43,732 nucleotides of DNA from Candidatus Kuenenia stuttgartensis (GTDB lineage Bacteria > Planctomycetota > Planctomycetia > Planctomycetales > Planctomycetaceae): the NCBI GenBank assembly GCA_945904015.1, contig CAMDPK010000049.1:1-43732 (forward strand). The letters run 5' to 3'. How positions within the stretch are numbered: the stretch's first letter is position 1; each line of letters starts with the position of its first letter. Below the pieces are notes generated by a model. The model saw nothing but the letters and a program-made list of their open reading frames with translations, did no database searches and had not been told where the DNA came from. This document shows, piece by piece, positions 16,410-24,116 of the stretch. The translations under genes and the position numbers were made by a program.

Positions 16410-16559
16410 CCACGACGACAAAAGTAACGAAACGTTTTCCGCGTGCTGCCGTTACACCACGCCCCGACAGACTCGTGAGTGCTTTCAATTGGGGGCGACG
16501 GGAATCGAACCCGTACTTCGTCCGAAACAAGGATGTAGTTCCGCCGGCATTCGTCATGG
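16410..16559 (-). ncRNA. Y RNA-like unit A: circularly permuted tRNA module
   Basis: About 150 nt on the minus strand, the first unit after rsr. Outer helix CCAUGACGA (16559-16551) / UCGUCGUGG (16418-16410), 9 bp. The conserved stretch reads GACGAAUGC: the second position is A and its partner is U, a compensatory change against other units. Second helix GGAAC (16542-16538) / GUUUC (16433-16429). The head is a permuted tRNA: T-arm ACGGG UUCGAUU CCCGU (16514-16498), acceptor 3' strand CGCCCC (16497-16492), a 26-nt linker, acceptor 5' strand GGGGCG (16465-16460), UG, and D-arm GUGU AACGGCA GCAC. A CUUUUUC run directly follows the outer helix. Confidence 0.83.
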
Positions 16560-16569
16560 TTGTTTTAAT

Positions 16570-16695
16570 GTAGCCCTCACCGCTCCGCGTGAGGGAAGCC
16601 GAATGTCGCCTGGCGTCGGCCGCGCGACTGACATTCAAACGCCAATCAGTGTCCATCGCGCGCTCGGCTTTCCTCTCGCGGAGCGAGAGGGCTAC
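16570..16695. repeat. REPIN-like inverted repeat between rsr and the Y RNA array
   Basis: Two REP-like hairpins in opposite orientation, each bounded by GTAG: on the + strand TAGCCCTCACCGCTCCGCG (from 16571) and on the - strand TAGCCCTCTCGCTCCGCG (from 16694), both continuing into AAGCCGA. The arms GAATGTC (16601-16607) and GACATTC (16630-16636) extend the palindrome inward. The element starts 5 nt after the rsr stop and ends just before unit A. It may attenuate or process the transcript at that border. GTAG beside a hairpin is the usual target of RAYT (TnpA-REP) transposases. Confidence 0.7.
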
Positions 16696-16699
16696 TTTC

Positions 16700-18283
16700 T
16701 CACAAGCTCACCTTCTCAATCATCGTGACCCAGTGGTCTTTGCTCGCCTGGCCCGAGGCCACGTCGGCGATCAACGAAAACACTTGGTCGCTGAAGCCGC
16801 CGACGTTCGTGATGTCCTCGCGTTCGGCCGCTTGAGTCGTTCCGTTCGGCTGGATGTCGATGCAGACCATCCGAGCTTGCGGGTTGCGCGATTGGAACGA
16901 AGCCCATTGCTTCATGGTTTCCGTCGCGCTGCCGCCGAACATTCCGTGGCGGTTGCTGTCGATCCACGACTCGTTGTCCGAGACGTAGATCACCAGATCG
17001 CCACGGGCCTTGCGATCATTCAAGAACCGCAGCGGAGCGCTGCAGTTCGTGCCGCCGCTCGGCAACGACGCCAGCTTCTGAGCATTCGTCATCACCGAGT
17101 CGCGCGGGTTCAACCGCACGTCGATGGCGTTGTCCGAGAACGGGATGACCTCAGCGTCCGGGTTCTTTCGCAACACGGCCGCCGCGACCAACGCCGCCAC
17201 GTCCAAACACCGCACCTTCGTCGTCGAACCTTTGCGAAGACCAGTCACCGGCGACTGCATCGAACCTGACACATCCGGGAACACGAAAACCTTCCCGGCC
17301 ATGCGCGGCACGTTCCGAATCGCGACTTCCATCGCGTCCTGCAACGACTCGCGGATCGCCGTCGGCACGTCGTCTCCGGCGTTGAGGTACGCGACCATCA
17401 ACTGGTACGGAAATGCCTTGGCCTTTTCGATCAACGCTTCGTTACGCAGCCGGTTGGTGACCTCAGCGACCAACTCTTGATCGCCGAACACGCCGTGCCG
17501 AGCAAACGTGTTGAGGTTCATGCGCGTCATCTGCCAGCTTCCATCACGAGCGATCCGCTTCCATTGTCGTTGCGACAGCGGCAGTGCCGTCAGCATCTGG
17601 AACGGCACTGCCGGCGGGTCGAGCTTTTCATTGCCGCTCTTGACCGACCGCTTGAACTTCTCGAACTGCTGAACGATCTCCGGCAGAGCCGTTTCATCGA
17701 CCTCGCGGCCAATGAAGTAGCCAAACAGCGCCGCTCGCGACGCTGACGCCGGTTTCGGGTGAACCATCTTGATGATGTCCGCCAACGACGGATCGTTACC
17801 GACCGAGCCGTTGAAGAGCTGCTCGTCCGAGCGGCCTTCCAGCCATTGCAGGATCAACCGCTTCGGCAACGTGCCGAGGCTCTTTCGGCTAACCACTCCC
17901 GAACGCATGATCTGCACGAAGTTGCGCAGCATCTTCGGCGAGTCGATCACCCGATCGAAGATCTCGGCCATCAAGCCCGGTGACTTCACCGACAAGACGG
18001 CGCACAGCAACGCCGGCAGATCCTTCATGAAGCCTCGTTCGCGAGCGTACAACGCCGCCCGCGCGATGAACTCCGGCTCGACGCCGTTGCACAGTTCGAG
18101 CGCCTTGGCGAGTTGCTCGTCGTCGCTGGCATAGAAGGTCGAGTTCAAGCAGCCCGTCGATGCGTACTGAGCCAAAGCGTGCTTGCGGCTGAACGAGTAC
18201 GCCGAGCCTCCGGCTTCATTCACCGTGTTCGCCTTCGGGAGCAGCTTTCCGACGAGAGATTGGAAGAGCGTCTTGCTGGCCAT
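16700..18283 (-). CDS. rsr: Rsr, bacterial Ro60 (TROVE domain) protein
   Basis: A 527-aa orthologue of Ro60, a ring-shaped protein of HEAT-like repeats (TROVE domain, about residues 15-325) closed by a von Willebrand A domain. Ro60 binds Y RNAs on its outer surface and misfolded or damaged RNA in its central hole. Seen here: YARERGFMKDLPALL, LGTLPKRLILQWLEG, QWKRIARDGSWQMTRMNLNT and the MIDAS motif DVSGS at 337-341. Start ATG 18283 has AAGGAG 7 nt upstream. It is the first gene after a sigma-54 promoter and is followed by five Y RNA-like units, then rtcB and rtcA. The order parallels rsr-yrlBA-rtcBA of Salmonella. Confidence 0.95.
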   Translation of the reverse strand: MASKTLFQSLVGKLLPKANTVNEAGGSAYSFSRKHALAQYASTGCLNSTFYASDDEQLAKALELCNGVEPEFIARAALYARERGFMKDLPALLCAVLSVKSPGLMAEIFDRVIDSPKMLRNFVQIMRSGVVSRKSLGTLPKRLILQWLEGRSDEQLFNGSVGNDPSLADIIKMVHPKPASASRAALFGYFIGREVDETALPEIVQQFEKFKRSVKSGNEKLDPPAVPFQMLTALPLSQRQWKRIARDGSWQMTRMNLNTFARHGVFGDQELVAEVTNRLRNEALIEKAKAFPYQLMVAYLNAGDDVPTAIRESLQDAMEVAIRNVPRMAGKVFVFPDVSGSMQSPVTGLRKGSTTKVRCLDVAALVAAAVLRKNPDAEVIPFSDNAIDVRLNPRDSVMTNAQKLASLPSGGTNCSAPLRFLNDRKARGDLVIYVSDNESWIDSNRHGMFGGSATETMKQWASFQSRNPQARMVCIDIQPNGTTQAAEREDITNVGGFSDQVFSLIADVASGQASKDHWVTMIEKVSL

Positions 18284-18352
18284 GATCTTGCTCCTTTGTC
18301 AGTTGTCCGTGGTTCGTTGTTCTGGAAGTCGTTCTGTTGAGCAGTCGGCTAA

Positions 18353-18369
18353 AGCAGCGGGTGTGCCAA
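18353..18369 (-). promoter_or_regulatory. Sigma-54 promoter of rsr - Y RNA - rtcBA
   Basis: On the minus strand the sequence reads TTGGCACACCCGCTGCT. The invariant GG (18367-18366) and GC (18355-18354) are exactly 10 nt apart, as needed for a -24/-12 promoter (consensus TGGCAC-N5-TTGC). Transcription would start near 18342, about 60 nt before the rsr ATG. The divergent rtcR gene encodes the matching sigma-54 activator. Confidence 0.85.
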
Positions 18370-18480
18370 TCCGGAGTCGGTCGGCGAAAAGAACGCCGTA
18401 ACTGGCTGACGTGATTGACTAATAGGTCATATTTGGCGTTCACGAGAGGTGATTGGTGACGCCGACTCGTTTGGCGACTC
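18370..18480. promoter_or_regulatory. Candidate RtcR upstream activating region
   Basis: This stretch lies 5-115 nt upstream of the -24 element, where sigma-54 activators bind. It has inverted repeats: GAGTCGG near 18375 against CCGACTC near 18463, and GGCGTTCAC near 18436 against GGTGACGCC near 18453. TTGGCG occurs twice (near 18434 and 18470). No RtcR consensus is known to me to test these, so the assignment rests on position and symmetry. Confidence 0.4.
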
Positions 18481-18550
18481 ATATCCCATGAGATAGTCTC
18501 TTAGCCGTTGCGATTTACACGTCAGCCCCGAGTTTCCGAGGATCACGCCG

Positions 18551-20269
18551 ATGGCCAAACAGAAATTTGCCGCGTCAAAAAAGCTGGCCGCGGATCAGAA
18601 CGCGATGAATGCCGTCGATCGTCCAGACGCTCCCACGAAACCGCTCGTCGTCATCGGGTTGCTGGGAACGCAACTCGACGGCGGGACGAAGCCGGAGCGT
18701 TGGGAGAAGTGGCGGCCGACTGTCTCGCTGTTCCAACGCGAGGACTTTCTGGTCAGCCGGCTGGAGCTGATCGTCGATCCGAAATTTCAGACGCTGTGCG
18801 ATACCGTGGTCGCCGACATCCAGCAGGTGTCGCCGGAGAGCAAGGTGCAGACACACGCAGTCTCGTTCCGAGATGCGTGGAACTTGGAAGAGGTCTACGG
18901 CAAATTGCTCGACTTCGCCAAAGGATACTCATTCAATCCGGAGGCCGAGGACTACCTGATTCACATCACGACCGGCACGCACGTCGCGCAGATTTGCTTG
19001 TTCCTGCTGACCGAGTCGCGTTACCTGCCGGGGCGATTGATTCAGTCGTCGCCACCAGATCGCCGCCGACCTGATGAGCCGGGCGAGTTTCAAATCATCG
19101 ACCTCGACTTGTCGAAGTACGACAAACTGGCGTCGCGATTTGCCACCGAGCAGCAAGAGGGCACGTCATTTCTGAAATCGGGCATCGAGACTCGCAGCAC
19201 CAAGTTCAACCAGTTGATCGACCAGATCGAGCGTGTGGCGATTGCTTCGACCGAACCGCTGTTACTGATGGGGCCAACCGGGGCCGGCAAGTCGCAACTC
19301 GCGCGGCGCATCTTCGAGCTGAAGAAACAGCGTCGCCAGTTGGCAGGTCAGTTTGTCGAGGTCAACTGCGCCACGCTGCGAGGCGACGCCGCCATGTCCG
19401 CGCTGTTCGGGCATGTCAAAGGCTCATTCACCGGCGCGACCACCGACCGGGCCGGCTTGCTTCGCACGGCCGACGGTGGCCTGCTTTTCCTGGATGAGAT
19501 CGGCGAACTGGGCATCGACGAACAAGCGATGTTGCTGCGCGCTCTCGAAGAGAAACGCTTCTTGCCCGTCGGTTCCGACAATGAAGTCGAGAGCGACTTT
19601 CAGCTCATCGCCGGCACCAACCGTGACCTTTGGCGAGCCATCCAATCGGGCAACTTCCGCGAAGACTTGCTGGCCCGCATCAATCTCTGGACGTTCGAGC
19701 TACCGGCGTTGCGCGACCGTTCCGAGGACATTGAGCCGAACGTGCGCTACGAGTTGGACCAGTTCGCCCAGCGTCGCGGTGCGAGCGTCACTTTCAACAA
19801 AGAAGCCCGTGAGCGATTTCTCCGTTTCGCGACCAGCGGCGATGCTCACTGGTCCGGCAACTTTCGCGACCTCAACGCCGCGATCACCCGCATGGCCACA
19901 CTGGCCCAAGGCGGCCGCATCACGACGGAATTAGTGGCTGAGGAAGTCGCTCGCCTGACGCGCGGGTGGACGACTCCTACTGATCCCACCGTCGAGACTC
20001 GCGACGACGTGCTGCGGTCGGTCTTCACTTCTGATGAACTCGCCGCGATCGACCACTTCGACCGAGTACAGCTTGCCGAGGTGATTGCGATATGTCAGCG
20101 CAGCCACACACTCTCTGAGGCCGGACGCAAATTGTTCCATGCCTCACGCCAATCCAAGAAGATCGCCAATGATGCTGACCGCCTGCGAAAGTACCTGACG
20201 CGGTTCGGTCTGGATTGGCAACGACTCCGAAGTCATCGCCATGCGCCGCCCGACAACTCTCGCGAATGA
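18551..20269 (+). CDS. rtcR: RtcR, sigma-54-dependent activator of RNA repair
   Basis: A 572-aa protein. The N-terminal region (about residues 30-190) is the RtcR regulatory domain of CARF type: [45 protein letters not shown]. It is thought to sense RNA ends or ligands made after RNA damage. Next is the sigma-54 interaction AAA+ domain (about 220-460): Walker A GPTGAGKS near 241, the GAFTGA loop as GSFTGA near 291, and Walker [11 protein letters not shown] near 311. The C-terminus is a DNA-binding region ([20 protein letters not shown]). ATG 18551 follows GAGGA. It is divergent from the rsr unit, which has a sigma-54 promoter. Confidence 0.95.
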   Translation: MAKQKFAASKKLAADQNAMNAVDRPDAPTKPLVVIGLLGTQLDGGTKPERWEKWRPTVSLFQREDFLVSRLELIVDPKFQTLCDTVVADIQQVSPESKVQTHAVSFRDAWNLEEVYGKLLDFAKGYSFNPEAEDYLIHITTGTHVAQICLFLLTESRYLPGRLIQSSPPDRRRPDEPGEFQIIDLDLSKYDKLASRFATEQQEGTSFLKSGIETRSTKFNQLIDQIERVAIASTEPLLLMGPTGAGKSQLARRIFELKKQRRQLAGQFVEVNCATLRGDAAMSALFGHVKGSFTGATTDRAGLLRTADGGLLFLDEIGELGIDEQAMLLRALEEKRFLPVGSDNEVESDFQLIAGTNRDLWRAIQSGNFREDLLARINLWTFELPALRDRSEDIEPNVRYELDQFAQRRGASVTFNKEARERFLRFATSGDAHWSGNFRDLNAAITRMATLAQGGRITTELVAEEVARLTRGWTTPTDPTVETRDDVLRSVFTSDELAAIDHFDRVQLAEVIAICQRSHTLSEAGRKLFHASRQSKKIANDADRLRKYLTRFGLDWQRLRSHRHAPPDNSRE

Positions 20270-20445
20270 CATTCTTGGTAAGCAGCCGATTCTGAGCTTG
20301 GAGCAAACGACTTGTTGATTCGCTGGTTTACAGCCGGTAGTTTGCTTTCGAGTTTCCGTAGGCCGCGTCCGATCAGTGAGCCACCAAACCCAGCGCGCGG
20401 CACACTTCAATGTTGGGAAAATCAGCACAAATCGGCGGAGGGGAA

Positions 20446-20892
20446 ATGATCGGGGCAATAATTCGCAGCGTCGGCAGCGTTGTCGCTGGCTTGATTGTGG
20501 CATTGATGTTGGTCATCGGTGTCGAAGGAATGAGTTCGATCCTCCATCCGTTTCCTCCGGGGATTGATCCGACGGACTTTGAAGCCTGCAAGGCACACGT
20601 CGCTCGATATCCCGCAGGCGTCTTGGCGCTCGTTGTCCCGTTATGGGGAATGGCGGTCTTCGTGAGTTCGTGGTTGGCGACACGGCTGGGAACGGGAAGA
20701 CAGCTGGCACACGGTCTTGTGGTCGGGGCGATCCTGTTCGCGGCTGTCGTATTCAATATGGCCATGCTGCCGTATCCGACTTGGTTCTGGGTCAATCTGG
20801 TCGTCTTTCCCATTTCCTGCTTTTGGGGTGCGAAACTCGCGCAGGGAAGGCAAACCAAACAGCCTCCGGTTGATGGTCCGTCGGCGAATTGA
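20446..20892 (+). CDS. Small integral membrane protein, function unknown
   Basis: A 148-aa hydrophobic protein with about four membrane segments: residues 5-27 (VGSVVAGLIVALMLVIGVEG), 57-77 (AGVLALVVPLWGMAVFVSSW), 87-105 (GLVVGAILFAAVVFNMA) and 110-128. A loop at about 28-55 contains HPFPPGIDP and one Cys. ATG 20446 is chosen because GGAGGGG stands 3-4 nt upstream; an in-frame ATG at 20410 has no such site. The pattern resembles small uncharacterised membrane proteins of planctomycetes. I recognise no named family. Follows rtcR by 176 nt and converges on the aminotransferase gene. Confidence 0.75.
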   Translation: MIGAIIRSVGSVVAGLIVALMLVIGVEGMSSILHPFPPGIDPTDFEACKAHVARYPAGVLALVVPLWGMAVFVSSWLATRLGTGRQLAHGLVVGAILFAAVVFNMAMLPYPTWFWVNLVVFPISCFWGAKLAQGRQTKQPPVDGPSAN

Positions 20893-21136
20893 TGGCGGTC
20901 GGACGACCGAAAGGTCGGAAAACGCAACCGTGCATCAACCAGGGAGGGGCTTGGGTGACGCGATGGTTACGAAGGTATGCTGTTTCATCACTGTCAGGTC
21001 AGCGAAGACGATCGACCAAGTCGGGTTGTTGTTGAATGCGGTCGTCAGTGCCGAGTTGCCTTCGGTTCCATCAAGCGGCGAGTTCGGGAGACCCACACCA
21101 AGCGCAGTTGTCGCCCTCTCACTTTTGAGTCAGCGA

Positions 21137-22252
21137 TCAGTCCGGAATTCGTCCTTGTAAGAAGTCTCCCAACCGATCAAGGCCTTGTACGAAATCATCT
21201 CGGCCCAAACCAAAACGCAGCAGACGATCCGACATGCCCATCGCATTTCCCGGCACGAGGAACACTCGTTTGTCATCGAGCAGCCGTTCGCAAAGTTCTG
21301 TGCTCGTCAGCGGAGACTTCTGTTCGACCATTGTCATCGTCCCGGCTTTCGGCGAGTGGAACACCAGCCGTTCCCGATGCTGTTCGGCAAAGGCACGCAG
21401 TCGCTCAACATTTTCTGCGAGACAGCGGCGATTGCGCGCGAGGATTTCGTCGCCACGTTCCAGCGCGCGGATGGCAAAAACCTGGCAAGGAGTGTTGGCC
21501 ATCTCGGTGGTATAGAACCGATACTCTTTGGCGGCTGCAATGACTTCCTCGCAGCGAGTGGCGAGCCAGCCGATTCGCAAACCGCCCAACCCCAAGGTCT
21601 TCGAGATGCCGGTGACGGAGACGGCCTTGTCGTACAGGTCGCAGGCGGCTGGCAGCGTCGCAACGGAAGGCATCTCCAACAGTCGAAACTGCTCGTCGCT
21701 GAAGAGGAACGCGTTGCAGCGGCGTGCTGTCTCGATGATCCGCCGCAGATCGCTTTCCGAGATCATTTGCCCCGTCGGGTTATGCGGAAAGTTGAAGACG
21801 ATGAGTCTGGTCCGCGGATTGCAAAGTTCGATCAAGGCAGAAACATCGAACGAGCACGTCGTCTCATCGGTGGGACGCCACTCGGTCACCTTGCAGCCGA
21901 GAGATCGGGCAATGGCGTGCAGCGTGTGAAACAGCGGACTCTGAGCGACGACCTCATCTCCCGGATTGAGCATGGTCCTCATGAAGGTGTAGATCGCCTC
22001 GCTGACACCGCTAAAGATCAGCACGTCGTTCTTGTCGATCGTCGTGTATTGGCGTGCGACAAGACTCCGGAGTTGCTCCAGACCGGCAAACGTCCCATAT
22101 CCGAGGCGAAAGTCTGCGAGGTTCGCGAATTCCGATTCCTGGAACAGATCGGAAAGCGACAACGGCTCGCAGTCGGAATGGCTCAGCGAGAGATCGAACC
22201 GTCCCTCAGCGGCAGCGAACCAGTCCACAAGCTGAAATGGCGGAAAACGCAT
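21137..22252 (-). CDS. PLP-dependent aminotransferase, class I/II
   Basis: A 371-aa fold-type I aminotransferase. Seen: FNFPHNPTG (about residues 162-170; substrate/PLP contact), SDEQF with the PLP-binding Asp, and SVTGISKTLGLGGLRIGW with the Schiff-base Lys, plus the late Arg in RLLRFGLGR. It transfers amino groups between amino acids and oxo acids; the substrate cannot be read from sequence, though it is of the capreomycidine-synthase/AspC-like type. The start is ATG 22252 because GGGAGGTG lies 8 nt upstream. The longer frame to 22339 reads through a REPIN element and is unlikely. A single gene without operon partners. Confidence 0.88.
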   Translation of the reverse strand: MRFPPFQLVDWFAAAEGRFDLSLSHSDCEPLSLSDLFQESEFANLADFRLGYGTFAGLEQLRSLVARQYTTIDKNDVLIFSGVSEAIYTFMRTMLNPGDEVVAQSPLFHTLHAIARSLGCKVTEWRPTDETTCSFDVSALIELCNPRTRLIVFNFPHNPTGQMISESDLRRIIETARRCNAFLFSDEQFRLLEMPSVATLPAACDLYDKAVSVTGISKTLGLGGLRIGWLATRCEEVIAAAKEYRFYTTEMANTPCQVFAIRALERGDEILARNRRCLAENVERLRAFAEQHRERLVFHSPKAGTMTMVEQKSPLTSTELCERLLDDKRVFLVPGNAMGMSDRLLRFGLGRDDFVQGLDRLGDFLQGRIPD

Positions 22253-22293
22253 TGCGGGCACCTCCCATGAGATCGGAGAGAATCTTCCTGTTG

Positions 22294-22362
22294 AGTAGAG
22301 CCGGCTCCTGCCGGCCAACGGCTGTGCTCGAATCATCAAAGGCCGGCAGGAGCCGGCCCTAC
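22294..22362. repeat. REPIN-like inverted repeat
   Basis: GTAGAGCCGGCTCCTGCCGG on the + strand pairs with a near-identical copy on the - strand (GTAGGGCCGGCTCCTGCCGG), separated by about 25 nt. Each half is a hairpin preceded by GTAG. It shares flanks (TTGAGTAG and CTACTTCACT) with the element at 23922, so the two are the same family. It lies just upstream of the aminotransferase gene. Confidence 0.8.
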
Positions 22363-22473
22363 TTCACTGAGTCATCGAAGGGCGTGTCACCCGTCCGAAA
22401 AGATTGGGACAGCTCTTGCCGGTTGAGGGACGACGAATTTCTCAAACGGTTAGCGCGAGCCGAACCGACTCGG

Positions 22474-23070
22474 CTACTCCGTTTCGTCGAAGCGTGGCGC
22501 GGTGAACTGGTCGTCGTCCCGAGTCTGCGGCGGGGGAGCCGAGTTCTTGGGGGAGAGCCTCCACAGCGTGAACGCTAAAACGAGAGGCACCAGAACGAAG
22601 AACACCCCCAGTCCCAACTGGATGAGCGCGCCTCCCCAACTGCCGGGTTCCAATACGCAGATGCTGGGATCGTCCGGTTTGTAAGAGACCATGACGTGAC
22701 GATCCACCGGGTATTTGTCGAGAGTCGCCTGCGCTCGGGACTCTTTGGCGTTCATGTCTTTGACGGACGCGATGCGTGATCCACGGTAATTCATCCCGTT
22801 GACTTCAAATTCATATTCGACCGTGGCTTCGTACCACTTCGTGCCCGATCTCGTCCGACGACCGGGCTCATCGTTTCGAGTCGAAGCGTTCATCTCCGAG
22901 CGGATGACTTTCCCTTCCGCACGAGGCCAAGACGCGGATTCGCCCGCCTCGCGCATACCGTCAAAGGCCAGGAACAACAGTCGGCCGCCGCTCCCCATAA
23001 AAATCAGGAACACGAACCCCAAAATCATCTTGGCACCGAGGGGCATCTTTTTCTGACGGGAAACATCCAT
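22474..23070 (-). CDS. DUF3592 membrane protein
   Basis: A 198-aa protein with an N-terminal membrane segment (about residues 13-33), an extracytoplasmic domain (about 40-140; SWPRAEGKVIRSEM, WYEATVEYEFEVNG, YRGSRI, VMVSYKPDDPSICVLEPG) and a second membrane segment (about 148-170). The SWP.veGkV, Y.Y.v.G..Y.g.r and Y.P.dP..s.LepG patterns are typical of DUF3592. The function of the family is unknown. Start ATG 23070; the ribosome binding site is weak. Confidence 0.85.
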   Translation of the reverse strand: MDVSRQKKMPLGAKMILGFVFLIFMGSGGRLLFLAFDGMREAGESASWPRAEGKVIRSEMNASTRNDEPGRRTRSGTKWYEATVEYEFEVNGMNYRGSRIASVKDMNAKESRAQATLDKYPVDRHVMVSYKPDDPSICVLEPGSWGGALIQLGLGVFFVLVPLVLAFTLWRLSPKNSAPPPQTRDDDQFTAPRFDETE

Positions 23071-23294
23071 GGAAAGCTCATTTCGAATTCAGGGCACCGT
23101 GGTCGAAGGCCATCATTTGAGGCGGGCCAACGTATCATCCTGGCCCTTCAGCAAGCTAGCTGGACGACTTTGGGATTTACGACCGGAAGCGGCCGTGAAT
23201 TGACCGACAACCTTATGTGACCGATGCTACGCACACAGTTTAAAGCACGGTCCCACCTGCGGTGATTGTGGAATGTGACTCTTGGAGAGGTGCC

Positions 23295-23588
23295 ATGTCG
23301 CGGAGCCGTCAAGAGATTTTGCTGCAACTGAAGTCTGCCAAGCCGGGACTCGAACGGGAGTTTCCGTTGCGACGTCTGGCATTGTTCGGCTCTTGGGCTC
23401 GCGAGGAAGCGTCGGCCAACAGCGATATTGACCTGTTAGTGGAAGTCGATCCGAGCATCGGGCTGCGATTCGTCACACTGGCGGAGCGATTGGAAGCCGT
23501 CTTGGGACAGCGTGTGGACTTGGTGTCTCAGCGAGCGATTCAGCCACGCTTGTGGAAATTGATCGAGCCGGAGTTGATCGATGTCTAA
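23295..23588 (+). CDS. mntA: MntA-type nucleotidyltransferase antitoxin
   Basis: A 97-aa MNT-domain protein. It has the GS-X10-DXD motif of MntA (GSWAREEASANSDID) followed by LLVEVD. In characterised HepT/MntA pairs, MntA AMPylates the toxin HepT at a tyrosine and so neutralises it. ATG 23295 follows GAGAGG; the frame opens earlier at 23262 without a site. The gene overlaps the HepT-like gene by 8 nt, as usual for the pair. Confidence 0.9.
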   Translation: MSRSRQEILLQLKSAKPGLEREFPLRRLALFGSWAREEASANSDIDLLVEVDPSIGLRFVTLAERLEAVLGQRVDLVSQRAIQPRLWKLIEPELIDV

Positions 23589-23913
23589 ACGTGATCCGCT
23601 CATTCTCGTCGAAGACGTTCGCATGGCGATCGGCAAGATCGAGCGGTACATCGCGACGTTGGATCACGATCAATTCTTGGCCGATGACATGCGCAAGGAC
23701 GCCGTGGCTCGCAATCTGGAAATCATCGGTGAGGCCGTGCGCCAAATGCCCGAAGATTTCAAACAGGCTCACGCGGACGTCCCCTGGCCGCAGATTGCCG
23801 GTCTGCGAAATCGGATTGTCCACGACTACTTCGGCCTCGATTGGGAAATCATCTGGCACGTCCTCCACAACGAACTGCCAGAGTTAAAGACTCGCTTGCC
23901 GACCGCCAGTTGA
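23581..23913 (+). CDS. hepT: HepT-type HEPN toxin (DUF86)
   Basis: A 110-aa DUF86/HEPN protein, mostly helical. The active motif R-X4-6-H-X-Y is seen as RNRIVHDYFG (about residues 79-88), with the Tyr that MntA AMPylates. Family members act as RNases or tRNA nucleases. The start lies inside the MntA gene (8-nt overlap). A REPIN begins 9 nt after the stop. Because HEPN toxins cut RNA, the RtcB/RtcA system in the same region could in principle repair their damage, but nothing in the sequence links them directly. Confidence 0.9.
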   Translation: MSKRDPLILVEDVRMAIGKIERYIATLDHDQFLADDMRKDAVARNLEIIGEAVRQMPEDFKQAHADVPWPQIAGLRNRIVHDYFGLDWEIIWHVLHNELPELKTRLPTAS

Positions 23914-23921
23914 GTCGTTGA

Positions 23922-23985
23922 GTAGGGTCGGCTCCTGCCGACCAAAATGATCTGGCGGAAGAAGGCCGGTACGAGCCGGCCCTAC
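23922..23985. repeat. REPIN-like inverted repeat
   Basis: GTAGGGTCGGCTCCTGCCGA on the + strand and GTAGGGCCGGCTCGTACCGG on the - strand form a palindromic doublet with a spacer of about 20 nt. Same family as 22294-22362, with matching flanks. It follows the HepT stop and may end that transcript. Confidence 0.8.
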
Positions 23986-24116
23986 TTCACTCTCATCGTC
24001 CGGCCAGCGCAAAGTCCAACTCGTCACCAGAGGCTGGGGTGCGGATAACGGTGACGATAGGATGAGTCGAGATACGAGACAGTACGGACCGACTCGTTTG
24101 ATTACGGAGTTGACGG

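Noticed and set aside
16097..16421. Overlapping short ORFs across the Y RNA array (both strands)
   Set aside because: They cross the paired RNA elements, have no ribosome binding sites and no recognisable protein features.
15947..16514. Canonical tRNA genes suggested by T-arms and D-arms on the minus strand
   Set aside because: The T-arm precedes the D-arm in each unit, no anticodon arm or normal 5'-to-3' cloverleaf can be drawn, and the parts are enclosed by the Y stem helices.
15867..16699. CRISPR array
   Set aside because: Repeated motifs are not evenly spaced, repeats are degenerate but covarying, and no cas genes are present. The RtcR CARF-like domain belongs to RNA repair control here.
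22253..22339. N-terminal extension of the aminotransferase
   Set aside because: It is encoded by the REPIN element, and the ribosome binding site GGGAGGTG belongs to ATG 22252.
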